This document shows positions 19,749 to 28,082 of a stretch of DNA of 64,000 nt, one piece after another (position 1 is the first letter of the stretch; every line of letters begins with the position of its first letter). The notes below the pieces were generated by a model, which was not told the DNA's origin, ran no database searches, and saw only the letters and a program-made list of their open reading frames with translations. The DNA comes from Kocuria marina (GTDB lineage: Bacteria > Actinomycetota > Actinomycetes > Actinomycetales > Micrococcaceae): positions 496,001 through 560,000 of the forward strand of contig BMZV01000001.1 in the NCBI GenBank assembly GCA_014652975.1, read 5' to 3'. A program made the position numbers and the translations under genes.

Positions 19749-20698
19749 TTTCGCCCGGTGCCGGGACGCCCGCTCCGTCCCCCGCAGCACCCGGACCCGC
19801 CGCGGCCGTGCTGATCTCCCCGATCGGTGCCCCGCCGCGGCTCGTGGACCCGCATGAGGCCCACGTGAGCCTCGAGGACCAGGGGCTCACCCGCGGGGAC
19901 GGCGTTTTCGAGACCCTCCACGTCCTGGACGGCACCGCGTACAAGCTCGACGCCCACCTGGTCAGGCTGGGGCATTCCGCGGGGACCGCCCAATTGCCCG
20001 CACCGTCCGCGAATACGTGGCGCGAGGCCCTGACGACGGCGCTCGCGGCGGCCGGTCCCGGCGCCCGCGACCCCTCGGCCGATCTCGGGGCGGAGCACAC
20101 GGTCAAGTTGAGCATCAGCCGCGGTGTCCCCGGTGACCAGCCGTGGGCGTGGCTCACGGTCGCGCCCGTCCCCAAGCGGACGTTCGCCGCTCGGCGCACG
20201 GGGGTGTCCGTGGTGTTGCTCGAGCGCGGCCACGACCCCGCGGAGGACGCCGGGTTGCCGTGGCTGCTCCCGGGGGTCAAGACCCTGTCCTACGCGGTCA
20301 ACATGGCCGCGGTGCGCTACGCCCACGCCCACGGCGCGCAGGACGCCGTGTTCATGACCTCCACGGACCACAGGATCCTGGAGGGCGCCACGTCCTCGGT
20401 GGTGTGCGCACGGCACGACGACGGAGCTGCGCCCACCCTGCTCACGCCCGAGCCGTCCCGCGGGGTCCTGCCGGGGACTTCGCAAGCCCGGATCTTCGAC
20501 GCCGCCCGCGAGCGCGGCTGGGCCGTGGACTACGGACCGCTGTACCCCGAGGACCTCTTCGCAGCGAGCGCCGTGTGGCTCACGTCCTCGGTGCGGCTCG
20601 CGGTCCCGGTGACGAGCGTGGACGGGCGGCCCGTGGCCTCGGACCCGCAACTCACCCGCACCCTCACGGATTTCCTGCTGGGCCGCCCGGGGCGCTGA
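19745..20698 (+). CDS. Class IV PLP aminotransferase (aminodeoxychorismate lyase-like)
   Basis: This 317-residue fold-type IV PLP enzyme has its catalytic lysine at Lys179 in PGVKTLSYAVN, a GDGVFET segment after the first strand, and ILEGATSSVV binding the cofactor phosphate. These fit 4-amino-4-deoxychorismate lyase (folate synthesis) or a branched-chain or D-amino-acid transaminase; the GDGVFET form favours the lyase. It starts at GTG 19745, overlapping the kinase stop (GTGA). About 35 N-terminal residues are low-complexity Ala/Pro. Confidence 0.85.
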   Translation: MISPGAGTPAPSPAAPGPAAAVLISPIGAPPRLVDPHEAHVSLEDQGLTRGDGVFETLHVLDGTAYKLDAHLVRLGHSAGTAQLPAPSANTWREALTTALAAAGPGARDPSADLGAEHTVKLSISRGVPGDQPWAWLTVAPVPKRTFAARRTGVSVVLLERGHDPAEDAGLPWLLPGVKTLSYAVNMAAVRYAHAHGAQDAVFMTSTDHRILEGATSSVVCARHDDGAAPTLLTPEPSRGVLPGTSQARIFDAARERGWAVDYGPLYPEDLFAASAVWLTSSVRLAVPVTSVDGRPVASDPQLTRTLTDFLLGRPGR

Positions 20699-20713
20699 GC
20701 GCGCCACGGGTGG

Positions 20714-20757
20714 TCGCGCCCGCACCGCCCGTCCAATCTCGACATGCCCGGGCGCGA
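20714..20757. terminator. Terminator between convergent genes
   Basis: Nine-bp arms (20714-20722 and 20749-20757) lie between the aminotransferase and the EcfT gene, which converge. Confidence 0.45.
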
Positions 20758-20782
20758 GTGCTCCCCCGTCACCTTCGGCGCA

Positions 20783-21586
20783 TCACTGCCAGATGAAGCG
20801 GTGCGCCCCCGTGAGCAGGGACAGCGTCACCGCGGCGACCGCGATGAGCACGGTGGCACACCCCACGACCACGTCCACGCGGCCGAAACGGGGCACGCGC
20901 GCCCATGTGCGCGGACCCGCCCCGAAACCGCGCGCCTCCATGGTCATGGCCAGGCGCGTGGCCCGGCGCAAGGACTGCACGAGCAACGTGAACGCGAGAC
21001 CGGCGAACTCGGTGAGAGCGGCCCACGGGCCCCGCGCTCCCCCCGCACCGCGGGCGCGCCGGGCCGCCGCGAGCACACCCCACTCGGTGACCATGACCTC
21101 CACGAGCCGCAGGGCTGCGAGCGCCGCGAGCACGAAGCGTGCCGGCAGCTTGAGGGTTTGGGCGAGACCGTCCGCGAGGTCCGTGGGGTCGGTCGTGAGC
21201 AGCACGGTGATCCCGGGCAGCGCGATCGCGAGACCACGCAGGGCGATCGCCCCACCGGCCGCGAGCGACCCCGTGGTGATCGTGATCCACCCCAGGTGTA
21301 GCAGGACGAGACCGCCCTCCGGGGAGAGCACCGCGGTCCCCCACCCGCTGATCAGGGCGGCCACCACGATCGGCCATAGGGTCGTGAGCAGCCGCCACGG
21401 ACCGATCCCGGCGGCAGCGAGCAGGAGCAGTTGGCCCCCGAGCGCCACGCCGCTCGTCACGGGGTCCGCGCTGACCACGAGCACCGCCGTGATCACGAGA
21501 GCCCCGAGCAGTTTCACCACGGCATTCGTCCGGGCGAGCAATCCCGTGCGGGCCACGGCGGGCAGCACGCTCGCGACCGTGCTCAT
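20783..21586 (-). CDS. ECF transporter transmembrane subunit (EcfT/YkoC type)
   Basis: This 267-residue membrane subunit couples the ATPases of an energy-coupling-factor importer to its substrate protein. It has about five hydrophobic segments and the two cytoplasmic coupling helices with Ala-Arg-Gly motifs (AARRARGAGG and MTMEARGFGAGPR). The ATG at 21586 overlaps the ATPase stop (ATGA). It is third in the riboswitch-controlled order S component, ATPase, EcfT. Confidence 0.92.
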   Translation of the reverse strand: MSTVASVLPAVARTGLLARTNAVVKLLGALVITAVLVVSADPVTSGVALGGQLLLLAAAGIGPWRLLTTLWPIVVAALISGWGTAVLSPEGGLVLLHLGWITITTGSLAAGGAIALRGLAIALPGITVLLTTDPTDLADGLAQTLKLPARFVLAALAALRLVEVMVTEWGVLAAARRARGAGGARGPWAALTEFAGLAFTLLVQSLRRATRLAMTMEARGFGAGPRTWARVPRFGRVDVVVGCATVLIAVAAVTLSLLTGAHRFIWQ

Positions 21587-23349
21587 GAGCCGAGCCTCAG
21601 CTCGTGCGCACCCAGGGCCGCGACCAGATCCCGGTCGTGGGTCACGACCACCACGGCCGTTCCCCCGTCCAGTTCCTCGACCAACAGGTCCACGAGCTCC
21701 TTCCAGGTCCGGGCGTCCTGCCCGAACGTGGGTTCGTCCAGGATCAGCACCCGCGGGGACGCCGCGAGAACCGTGCCCACGGACAGCCGCCGCTTCTGCC
21801 CGCCGGACAGGGTGAACGGGTTGGCCTCGGCGAGCTCCTCGAGGCGCAGCCGTCGCAGCAGCTCGGCCACCCGGGCGTCGTCCTGGTCCTCCATCGCCTC
21901 GAGGGCGCGCGCATCGCGACGGCCCACGCGGCGTCGTCGTTGCCGGGGACCGAACTCGAGTTCCTCGCCCACGGTGGGGCGCAGGAACTGGTGTTCGGGA
22001 TGCTGGAACACGGTGCCCACGCGGGAGACCAGTTCCGCGCCGTCCCACAGGGAGGGATCAGCGGGCGCGTCGGTCGCGAGGGCGTCCGTGGCCCACACGG
22101 TACCGCGCACGGGCAGCAGCAGTCCGGCGAGGGTCAGCGCGAGGGTGGACTTCCCCGCGCCGTTGACGCCTGTGACGGCCAGCGCGTGCCCCGCGCGGAC
22201 GTCCACGGTGATGTTCTCGGCCGCCGGCGCCGCCCCCGTGCGCACGTCCGGTTCCGGGTACGCTTCCCCGCGCCGCCACGCGGCGAGCGCCCGACGACGC
22301 CGCCGCGCGAGCGCCCGCCGGCCCGGTTGGCTCCGGGACACGGCGAGATCGCGGGCGCTCAACAAGGTGGTGCCCGGTGCGACGGCGGCGGGCACGGTGG
22401 CAAAACCACCCGTATCCTGCGCAGACTCCGCGACATCCGAAGCCCTCATCGACGACGCGGCCGGCGCATTCTCCGTAGGCGCAGCGGGCGGCGTGATGTC
22501 GTGTGGCGCCGCGGAGACAGCCGTCTGCCGTACCGCGGGGTCCATGCCATTCGAGGCATGCACGGGAGTGCGAGTGCGCGGCACCCAGCCGGGGACCCAC
22601 GTACCCTGGTGCTGCAGCAGCTCCCGGGCGTCCTGCAGGGTCTGCTGCGCGGGACCGTCGAAGGCCACCCGACCGTCGTCGCCCAGCACGATCACACGGT
22701 CCACGACCGGTTCCCACAGGGCCACCCTGTGCTCCACGACCACGAGGGTCGTCCCGTCCTCGCGCACCGCATCGGCCACGGCGCGGCACAGCTGCTGCGC
22801 CCCCTCGTGGTCCACGCTCGCCGTGGGTTCGTCCAGCAACAGCAGCCGCGGGCACATGGCCAGGGTCCCGGCGAGCGCGAGACGTTGTTTCTGCCCCCCG
22901 GACAGCGCCGTGGTGGGGCGGTCGAGCGGGAGCTCCAGACCCGTGCGCGCGAGCGCTTCCCTCACGCGCGGCCAGATCCGCTCGCGAGGGACGGCGAGGT
23001 TCTCGAGGCCGAACGCGACGTCGTCCCCCACGCGCGAGAGGACCACCTGCGTCTCGGGGTCCTGATGCATGAAGCCCACCGTGCCGCGGGCGTCGCGCGG
23101 GTCGACACCCCCGACGGTCAACCCGCCCGATGCGGAGCGGCCGTCAGGGTCCTGGTCCACACCGGCGAGCGCCTGCAGGAGCGTGGACTTGCCCGCCCCG
23201 GACGGGCCCAGGAGCAGGACACGTTCACCGGGCTCGATGATCAGGTCCAGGTCCACCAGACTGGGCGTCTCGCGGCCGGGGTGATGCCATCCGAACCCCT
23301 CCAGGACCACCCGCGCGCCCGTGAGCTGCACGGTCGGTTCCGCGGTCAT
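21583..23349 (-). CDS. ECF transporter ATPase with two fused ABC domains
   Basis: This 588-residue protein carries two ABC ATPase domains in one chain, as in YkoD. The first has Walker A GPSGAGKST (residues 48-56), ALSGGQKQRLALAG and RLLLLDEPTASVDHEG. The second has GVNGAGKST, TLSGGQKRRLSVG and RVLILDEPTFGQD. Between them is an Ala/Pro/Thr-rich linker of roughly 100 residues containing an arginine-rich stretch. The start ATG at 23349 overlaps the S-component stop (ATGA). It powers thiamin-precursor uptake. Confidence 0.93.
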   Translation of the reverse strand: MTAEPTVQLTGARVVLEGFGWHHPGRETPSLVDLDLIIEPGERVLLLGPSGAGKSTLLQALAGVDQDPDGRSASGGLTVGGVDPRDARGTVGFMHQDPETQVVLSRVGDDVAFGLENLAVPRERIWPRVREALARTGLELPLDRPTTALSGGQKQRLALAGTLAMCPRLLLLDEPTASVDHEGAQQLCRAVADAVREDGTTLVVVEHRVALWEPVVDRVIVLGDDGRVAFDGPAQQTLQDARELLQHQGTWVPGWVPRTRTPVHASNGMDPAVRQTAVSAAPHDITPPAAPTENAPAASSMRASDVAESAQDTGGFATVPAAVAPGTTLLSARDLAVSRSQPGRRALARRRRRALAAWRRGEAYPEPDVRTGAAPAAENITVDVRAGHALAVTGVNGAGKSTLALTLAGLLLPVRGTVWATDALATDAPADPSLWDGAELVSRVGTVFQHPEHQFLRPTVGEELEFGPRQRRRRVGRRDARALEAMEDQDDARVAELLRRLRLEELAEANPFTLSGGQKRRLSVGTVLAASPRVLILDEPTFGQDARTWKELVDLLVEELDGGTAVVVVTHDRDLVAALGAHELRLGS

Positions 23350-23969
23350 CGGCGCACGGCGCCGGAGGCCAGTGCTCCGAGGACACCCGTGGCCTGCAGG
23401 GCCTTCATCACGGCCCACATGAGCAACCCTGCGATCACGGCCCCGGAGAGCGTGGTCAGCGCCGCGTAGACGACCTGCTGATCCAGGGCCCACTCGAAGT
23501 TGTACATGATGTTCTCGCTCACGCCCAGGAACAGCCCGGATACCGCCCCACCGATCGCCGCGGTCACGGGACCAAACCGGCGGTAACGGGTCAGGAGGAA
23601 CACGACCTCCACACCGAGGCCCTGCACCAGACCGGAGAGCACCACGAGCCACCCGAAATGCGTACCCAGGAAGCCCTCGATCACGGCCGCGAGCAACTCG
23701 CAGAACAGGGCCGCGCCCGGTTTGCGGATGATCAGGGCGCCCAGGGTACCCGCCACGAGCCAGCCCCCCGCGATGAGGCCCGCGGACGGCGGGTAGGCCA
23801 CCGTGCCCGCCGAGACCGCCGGGTACAGGAGGTTGGACCACATCCAGAAGATCACGGCGCACACCGCGGCCAACACGGCGGTGACCACGATGTCCACGAC
23901 CCGCCACGACGAGCTGCGGTTGCCGCCTGCGCGCGGTGTACGGGTGGGGGTGTTACCGACCTGCGTCAT
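23346..23969 (-). CDS. ykoE: ECF transporter substrate-binding subunit, YkoE family
   Basis: This 207-residue membrane protein has about six hydrophobic segments and a short Arg/Gly-rich cytoplasmic N-terminus. Segments VFWMWSNLLYPAV-like (VIFWMWSNLLYPAVSAG) and SENIMYNFEWALDQQ match the YkoE family, which supplies hydroxymethylpyrimidine or thiamin to cells. A TPP riboswitch in its leader supports this assignment strongly. It is the first gene of the YkoE-ATPase-EcfT operon. Confidence 0.92.
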   Translation of the reverse strand: MTQVGNTPTRTPRAGGNRSSSWRVVDIVVTAVLAAVCAVIFWMWSNLLYPAVSAGTVAYPPSAGLIAGGWLVAGTLGALIIRKPGAALFCELLAAVIEGFLGTHFGWLVVLSGLVQGLGVEVVFLLTRYRRFGPVTAAIGGAVSGLFLGVSENIMYNFEWALDQQVVYAALTTLSGAVIAGLLMWAVMKALQATGVLGALASGAVRR

Positions 23970-23976
23970 GCTGAAT

Positions 23977-23997
23977 CCTCCTGAAGATCCCAGGAGG
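23977..23997 (-). promoter_or_regulatory. Shine-Dalgarno-sequestering hairpin of ykoE
   Basis: On the minus strand CCTCCTG and CAGGAGG form a perfect 7-bp stem with a 7-nt loop. The second arm is the ykoE ribosome binding site, 7 nt from the ATG. A further hairpin lies at 24009-24028. Together with the riboswitch this looks like a translational expression platform. Confidence 0.7.
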
Positions 23998-24040
23998 GGA
24001 AGAACACCACCCGCCGTTGCGAGCGGGTCCTTGAGATACT

Positions 24041-24125
24041 CGACTCCCTAGCGCCGGTACGAGCCGGATCAGGTTCGAGGGTCTGCGCTCACGCGCACTC
24101 TCAGCGCCGCGGTGGCGCTCCCCTG
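24041..24125 (-). promoter_or_regulatory. TPP riboswitch (THI box)
   Basis: The minus strand reads GGGGAGCGCC, then GCTGAGAGTG, then GACCCTCGAACCTGATCCGG and finally GCGCTAGGGAGT. These are the conserved elements of the thiamin pyrophosphate aptamer: the P1/P2 start, CUGAGA, ACCUGAUC with its G, and the closing GCxxAGGGA. It should lower expression of the downstream thiamin-precursor transporter when TPP is abundant. Confidence 0.95.
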
Positions 24126-24149
24126 TCGTTAAGACGCCAGTCTAGACCA

Positions 24150-24196
24150 CGACGGCGGGTGGCCGGGCATCTCGCGTGCCCGGCCACCCGCCGTCG
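24150..24196. terminator. 20-bp perfect stem terminator
   Basis: Arms 24150-24169 and 24177-24196 pair perfectly around a 7-nt loop. It ends the DUF4235 transcript just before the riboswitch promoter region. Confidence 0.75.
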
Positions 24197-24252
24197 TACG
24201 TGCGTCCTACGCGGCCCCGGCCCACCCGTACGGGTGGCGCGGGACCCGCGGC

Positions 24253-24525
24253 TCAGATCTCGCTCTGGGAGCTGCGGGAGGGATCGGAGTCCTTGGACTC
24301 GAACTTGGCCACCTGGCGGGAGATCCCCACCTTGATGACGGTGCCCACGACACCGGTGATCACGGCCCAGATGATGATGTCGGTCCAGGCCTCGTCCGGG
24401 TCCGGGTTCTTGGCGGGGGGCTCGTTGCCCGTGACCTGCTTCCACACCGCGGACAGGCCCTTGTTGGCCAGGGCCACGCCACCCAGGGACGCCACCGTGC
24501 CGAAAATGTCCATTGCCTTGTTCAT
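24253..24525 (-). CDS. DUF4235 small membrane protein
   Basis: This 90-residue protein has two predicted membrane helices (about residues 8-24 and 48-66) joined by a short Pro/Asp loop, and a Ser-rich C-terminus. The pattern AWKQVTGNEPP (here VWKQVTGNEPP) between the helices is typical of DUF4235 proteins of actinobacteria, whose function is unknown. An AAGGAGA Shine-Dalgarno precedes the ATG. It is flanked by its own terminator, so it is probably monocistronic. Confidence 0.85.
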   Translation of the reverse strand: MNKAMDIFGTVASLGGVALANKGLSAVWKQVTGNEPPAKNPDPDEAWTDIIIWAVITGVVGTVIKVGISRQVAKFESKDSDPSRSSQSEI

Positions 24526-24652
24526 GAGGTTCTCCTTGTCCTGTGGGTGTCGGCGGCACCGGGCGGCCGACGACGTCGTGCTCGTTGCCCAGCATACGAA
24601 GCGCCGGGCGCGACGGGGCGGAAGGAACCCGGCCCCACCGAGAATTACGTCC

Positions 24653-25018
24653 TCAGCGAGATTCTTCCTCGCCGGCGCGCGCGACGACCTCGCGCAGCTC
24701 GTCCTCCACGAGGTTCTTCTCGTTCAGGTGCTTGGAGCGGTAGGCGGCGCGGCCCACCATGTGCGCGGACACGGGCACCGTGAGCAGCTGGAACAGCCAC
24801 GCGAGGATCATCAGCGGGATCATGCCGGGATTGCCGCTCTCGATCGCCACGGCCGTGAGCAGCAGGAGCAACCCCAGGACCTGGGGCTTGGTCCCGGCGT
24901 GCATGCGCGAGAGCAGATCGGGGAAGCGCACCAGACCCACCGCCGCGGCCAGGGACATGAGGGAGCCCCCCACGAGGCACAGCAGCGCGATGACGTCCAG
25001 GACGGTGTGCCAGTTCAT
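24653..25018 (-). CDS. mrpG: Na+/H+ antiporter subunit MrpG
   Basis: This 121-residue subunit has three membrane helices; the VGLVRFPDLLSRMHAGTKPQ loop is diagnostic of MnhG/MrpG. The ATG at 25018 overlaps the mrpF stop by four bases. It is the last gene of the mrp operon and has a charged C-terminal tail of about 25 residues. Confidence 0.95.
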   Translation of the reverse strand: MNWHTVLDVIALLCLVGGSLMSLAAAVGLVRFPDLLSRMHAGTKPQVLGLLLLLTAVAIESGNPGMIPLMILAWLFQLLTVPVSAHMVGRAAYRSKHLNEKNLVEDELREVVARAGEEESR

Positions 25019-25284
25019 GAGCGCTCCAACCCCACGTTGCGCGCGACCGTCACGGAGCCCAGGAAGCCCACCAGGGAGATGATCACGAGCAGGATGATGT
25101 TGCTGGAGTGGTGGTTGTACACCATCTCGATGGCGAGACCCGCACCCACGATCGCGAGCAGCACGTCCGTGGCGATCACCCGGTCCAACAGAGACGGGCC
25201 CTTGGCCAGCCGGTAGATCGTGCCCGCGGCCGCCACGGTGAGAATCGCACCGCACACCCACACGGCGACGTCGAACATGGTCAT
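25015..25284 (-). CDS. mrpF: Na+/H+ antiporter subunit MrpF
   Basis: This 89-residue protein with three membrane helices carries YRLAKGPSLLDRVIATD, the conserved loop of MnhF/MrpF. It overlaps mrpE upstream and mrpG downstream by four bases each, as expected for a tightly coupled complex. Confidence 0.95.
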   Translation of the reverse strand: MTMFDVAVWVCGAILTVAAAGTIYRLAKGPSLLDRVIATDVLLAIVGAGLAIEMVYNHHSSNIILLVIISLVGFLGSVTVARNVGLERS

Positions 25285-25928
25285 GGCCGCTCCTCCCTGA
25301 GGCCGTCCAGGGCCTTGTTCATCTTGGTGGTCGGCGACGCGACGGCGCCGGAGGCGTCCGCGCCACCCGCGTCACCCGAGGCCTCCAGTTTCGCGAGGTC
25401 CTCCTTGGAGCCCATGATCTTGATCCACGCCGCCTCGATGTTCAGCGCGGACTCCCGGAACGACTCCGCCTCCTCCGGCGTGGAGACGTCCAGCACGTGG
25501 AAGTACAGGATCCCGTTGCCGCGATCCACCTCCACCACGAGCGAGCCCGGGATCAGCGCCATGGTGTGACCCACGGCCGTCATGAGCAGGTCGTTGTTCT
25601 GCCGCAGCTTCACCCGCAGCACCGCGTTGTGCACCTTGGGGCCCTGCATGAGCGCCACACCGAACACGTGGACGCTGGCCCGGGCCACCTGCCAGATGAA
25701 CGTGATCACGAACAGCGCGAAATGCAGGACGTTGAACCGCCCGGACAACCGCACCGGGGGCAGCGTGAGCGTGCGGGTCACGAACACCGCGAGGATCAGC
25801 CCGAAGACCAGGTTGCCCACGCTCCAGTCACCCCACAGGGCACCCCACACGACCACGAGCCACAGGATCAGGGGCAGCTCGGCCCGCAGGGAGTTCCGGG
25901 AGCGGCGCTGCATCGGGGACGTACTCAT
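25281..25928 (-). CDS. mrpE: Na+/H+ antiporter subunit MrpE
   Basis: This 215-residue subunit has two N-terminal membrane helices and the cytoplasmic MNE domain, with conserved segments TVGHTMALIPGSLVVEVD and LYFHVLDVSTPEE. The C-terminal ~40 residues are Ala/Gly/Asp-rich and not conserved. It overlaps both neighbours by four bases. Confidence 0.94.
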   Translation of the reverse strand: MSTSPMQRRSRNSLRAELPLILWLVVVWGALWGDWSVGNLVFGLILAVFVTRTLTLPPVRLSGRFNVLHFALFVITFIWQVARASVHVFGVALMQGPKVHNAVLRVKLRQNNDLLMTAVGHTMALIPGSLVVEVDRGNGILYFHVLDVSTPEEAESFRESALNIEAAWIKIMGSKEDLAKLEASGDAGGADASGAVASPTTKMNKALDGLREERP

Positions 25929-27562
25929 CGGCCCTCCTCGCTCACACCGCCGGGACCCACGGGGGCCAGCACGGCATTGACGTATCGATCCGGATTGATC
26001 AGGTTCTCGGACGCGTTGTCCGCGAGATCGAACAGCGGCCCGGCGAAGACCGTGAGCGCCACACCCACCGCCACGAGCGCGGTGGTCGCGCCCACCATGG
26101 TCCCGGGCAGCAGTACCACCGGGGACCGGCCGGAGAAGCGGCTACCGGACTCGCCCGCGACCGCGCGGGACGTGCGGGGACGGCGGCCCTCCGCGGTGGT
26201 GGCGCGCAGCACGGGGTCCGGGTACTCGGCGTCGTCCACGTTGCGCAGGAACACACGGTTCCACACGCGGATCAGGGCCATGAGCGTGAGCAGCGAGACG
26301 AACACGGACACGCCCACGAGCAGGTAGCTCAGCCACGTCCCGGCCTCGACACCGGCCTCCAGCAGGCCCACCTTGCCCAGGAAGCCCGAGAACGGCGGGA
26401 TGCCGCCCAGGTTCAGGGCCGGGATCATGTACAGCACACCCAGCAGCGGGGAGATCTTGAGCATCCCGGCGAGACGGTCCACGTTGGTGGAGCCACCGCG
26501 GCGCTCGATCAGCCCGGCGATCAGGAACAGGCTGGTCTGGATCACGATGTGGTGCGCGATGTAGTAGACCACCGCGGCCAGCGCGGCCTGCGTGCCCAGT
26601 GCGATGCCGAAGATCATGTAGCCGATGTGACTGATCAGCGTGAACGAGAGCATACGTTTGATGTCGATCTGGGCGAGCGCGCCCAGGATGCCCACGACCA
26701 TGGTCAACAACGCGACCCACATCAACAGGTCGTTGATCTGCGTCCCGGGGAACAACAAGGTCTCGGTGCGGATGATCGAGTAGACGCCCACCTTGGTCAA
26801 CAGACCGGCGAACACCGCGGTCACCGGTGCGGACGCGGTCGGGTAGGAGTCGGGCAGCCAGAAGGACAGCGGGAAGATCGCGGCCTTCACCCCGAACGCG
26901 ATCAGCAGCATCAGGTGCAACTGCATCTGGGTGCCCTGCGGCAGGTCCGCGAGCTTCACGGACAGGTCCGCCATGTTCACGGTGCCCGTGGCGCCGTAGA
27001 TCATCCCCAGGGAGATCAGGAACAGGATGGAGGAGATCACCGAGACGACCACGTAGGTCACGCCCGCGCGGATCCGCTGCGCCGTACCACCCATGGTGAG
27101 CAAGACGTAGGAGGCGGTCAACAGGATCTCGAAGCCCACGTAGAGGTTGAAGAGGTCACCCGCGAGGAACGCGTGGGACACACCCGCGACCAGCAGCAGG
27201 AACGTGGGGTAGAAGATGGAGATGGGGCCCTCGTCGTCCCCGCTGGCCACACCCTCACTGACCGCGTAGATCAACACCGCGAGGGACACCACCACGGAGA
27301 CCACGAGCATGAGCGCGGACAACTGGTCCACGACCATCACGATGCCGTACGGGGCGGCCCAGTCCCCCAGGTGCACGACCTGTGGGCCCTGGTTCCATAC
27401 GTTCGCGAGCATGAACGCGTTCAGGATCAGCGTGAGCACCATGGCGCCCACGGTCACCCCGCGCTGCAGCCGGTTGCGGTGGACGATGATGAAGTTCAGG
27501 GCGGCGCCGAGGAACGGGATCAGGACCGCGAGCGGCGCGAACTGTGCCGGATCAGTGGTCAT
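25925..27562 (-). CDS. mrpD: Na+/H+ antiporter subunit MrpD
   Basis: This 545-residue proton-pumping-type subunit is homologous to NuoM/NuoN of complex I. It shows the conserved HAFLAGDLFNLYVGFEILL segment with its glutamate, the lysine helix GVKAAIFPLSFWLPDSYPTA and the SHIGYM segment. I chose ATG 27562, which overlaps the mrpC end by 11 bp, over an upstream start at 27637. A poorly conserved cytoplasmic tail includes the ESGSRFSGRSPVV stretch. Confidence 0.94.
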   Translation of the reverse strand: MTTDPAQFAPLAVLIPFLGAALNFIIVHRNRLQRGVTVGAMVLTLILNAFMLANVWNQGPQVVHLGDWAAPYGIVMVVDQLSALMLVVSVVVSLAVLIYAVSEGVASGDDEGPISIFYPTFLLLVAGVSHAFLAGDLFNLYVGFEILLTASYVLLTMGGTAQRIRAGVTYVVVSVISSILFLISLGMIYGATGTVNMADLSVKLADLPQGTQMQLHLMLLIAFGVKAAIFPLSFWLPDSYPTASAPVTAVFAGLLTKVGVYSIIRTETLLFPGTQINDLLMWVALLTMVVGILGALAQIDIKRMLSFTLISHIGYMIFGIALGTQAALAAVVYYIAHHIVIQTSLFLIAGLIERRGGSTNVDRLAGMLKISPLLGVLYMIPALNLGGIPPFSGFLGKVGLLEAGVEAGTWLSYLLVGVSVFVSLLTLMALIRVWNRVFLRNVDDAEYPDPVLRATTAEGRRPRTSRAVAGESGSRFSGRSPVVLLPGTMVGATTALVAVGVALTVFAGPLFDLADNASENLINPDRYVNAVLAPVGPGGVSEEGR

Positions 27563-28082
27563 GCGGGCTCCTCCCTCGCGCCTCGGAGAACTTCTCGGCC
27601 CTGTAGTGACCAGGCGATTCGGCGGCCTCTTCCTCATTGTGACGCGACGGCGCGAACCGGGCGTCCGCGTGGTTGAACTCGGAGGTGTCCTGCGGCAGGG
27701 CGTCGTCGTCCTCGGCGTCGTACGAGGACTGCTGCGCCACGCGACGGTCCTCGAGGTCGTCCTGGATCTCGTCCCGGCGGGCCAGGATCCACGAACGCCA
27801 GATCATGCTGAGGATGAAGGCGGTCGTTGCGAGCGAGATCACGATCGAGGTGAGCACGAGCGCCTGTGGCAGCGGGTCCGAGTACTCCGAGGGGTCGCGG
27901 GCGGCGTCGTACAACGGCGCGATGCCGGGCGTGCCGCTCGTGTGCAGGATCAGCAGGTTGGCCCCGTTGGTGAGCAGCATGATGCCCAGCAGTACGCGGG
28001 TGAGCGAGCGTTCCAGCAGGAGGTAGACCCCCACGGAGAACAACACACCCATGATCACCAGGAGTGTGAGATTCACGGTCAT
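27552..28082 (-). CDS. mrpC: Na+/H+ antiporter subunit MrpC
   Basis: This 176-residue NuoK-like subunit has three helices in its first ~110 residues (LLERSLTRVLLGIMLLTNGANLLIL). A hydrophilic, acidic tail of about 65 residues follows, which the usual 110-115-residue MrpC lacks. It overlaps mrpA upstream by four bases. Confidence 0.94.
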   Translation of the reverse strand: MTVNLTLLVIMGVLFSVGVYLLLERSLTRVLLGIMLLTNGANLLILHTSGTPGIAPLYDAARDPSEYSDPLPQALVLTSIVISLATTAFILSMIWRSWILARRDEIQDDLEDRRVAQQSSYDAEDDDALPQDTSEFNHADARFAPSRHNEEEAAESPGHYRAEKFSEARGRSPHDH

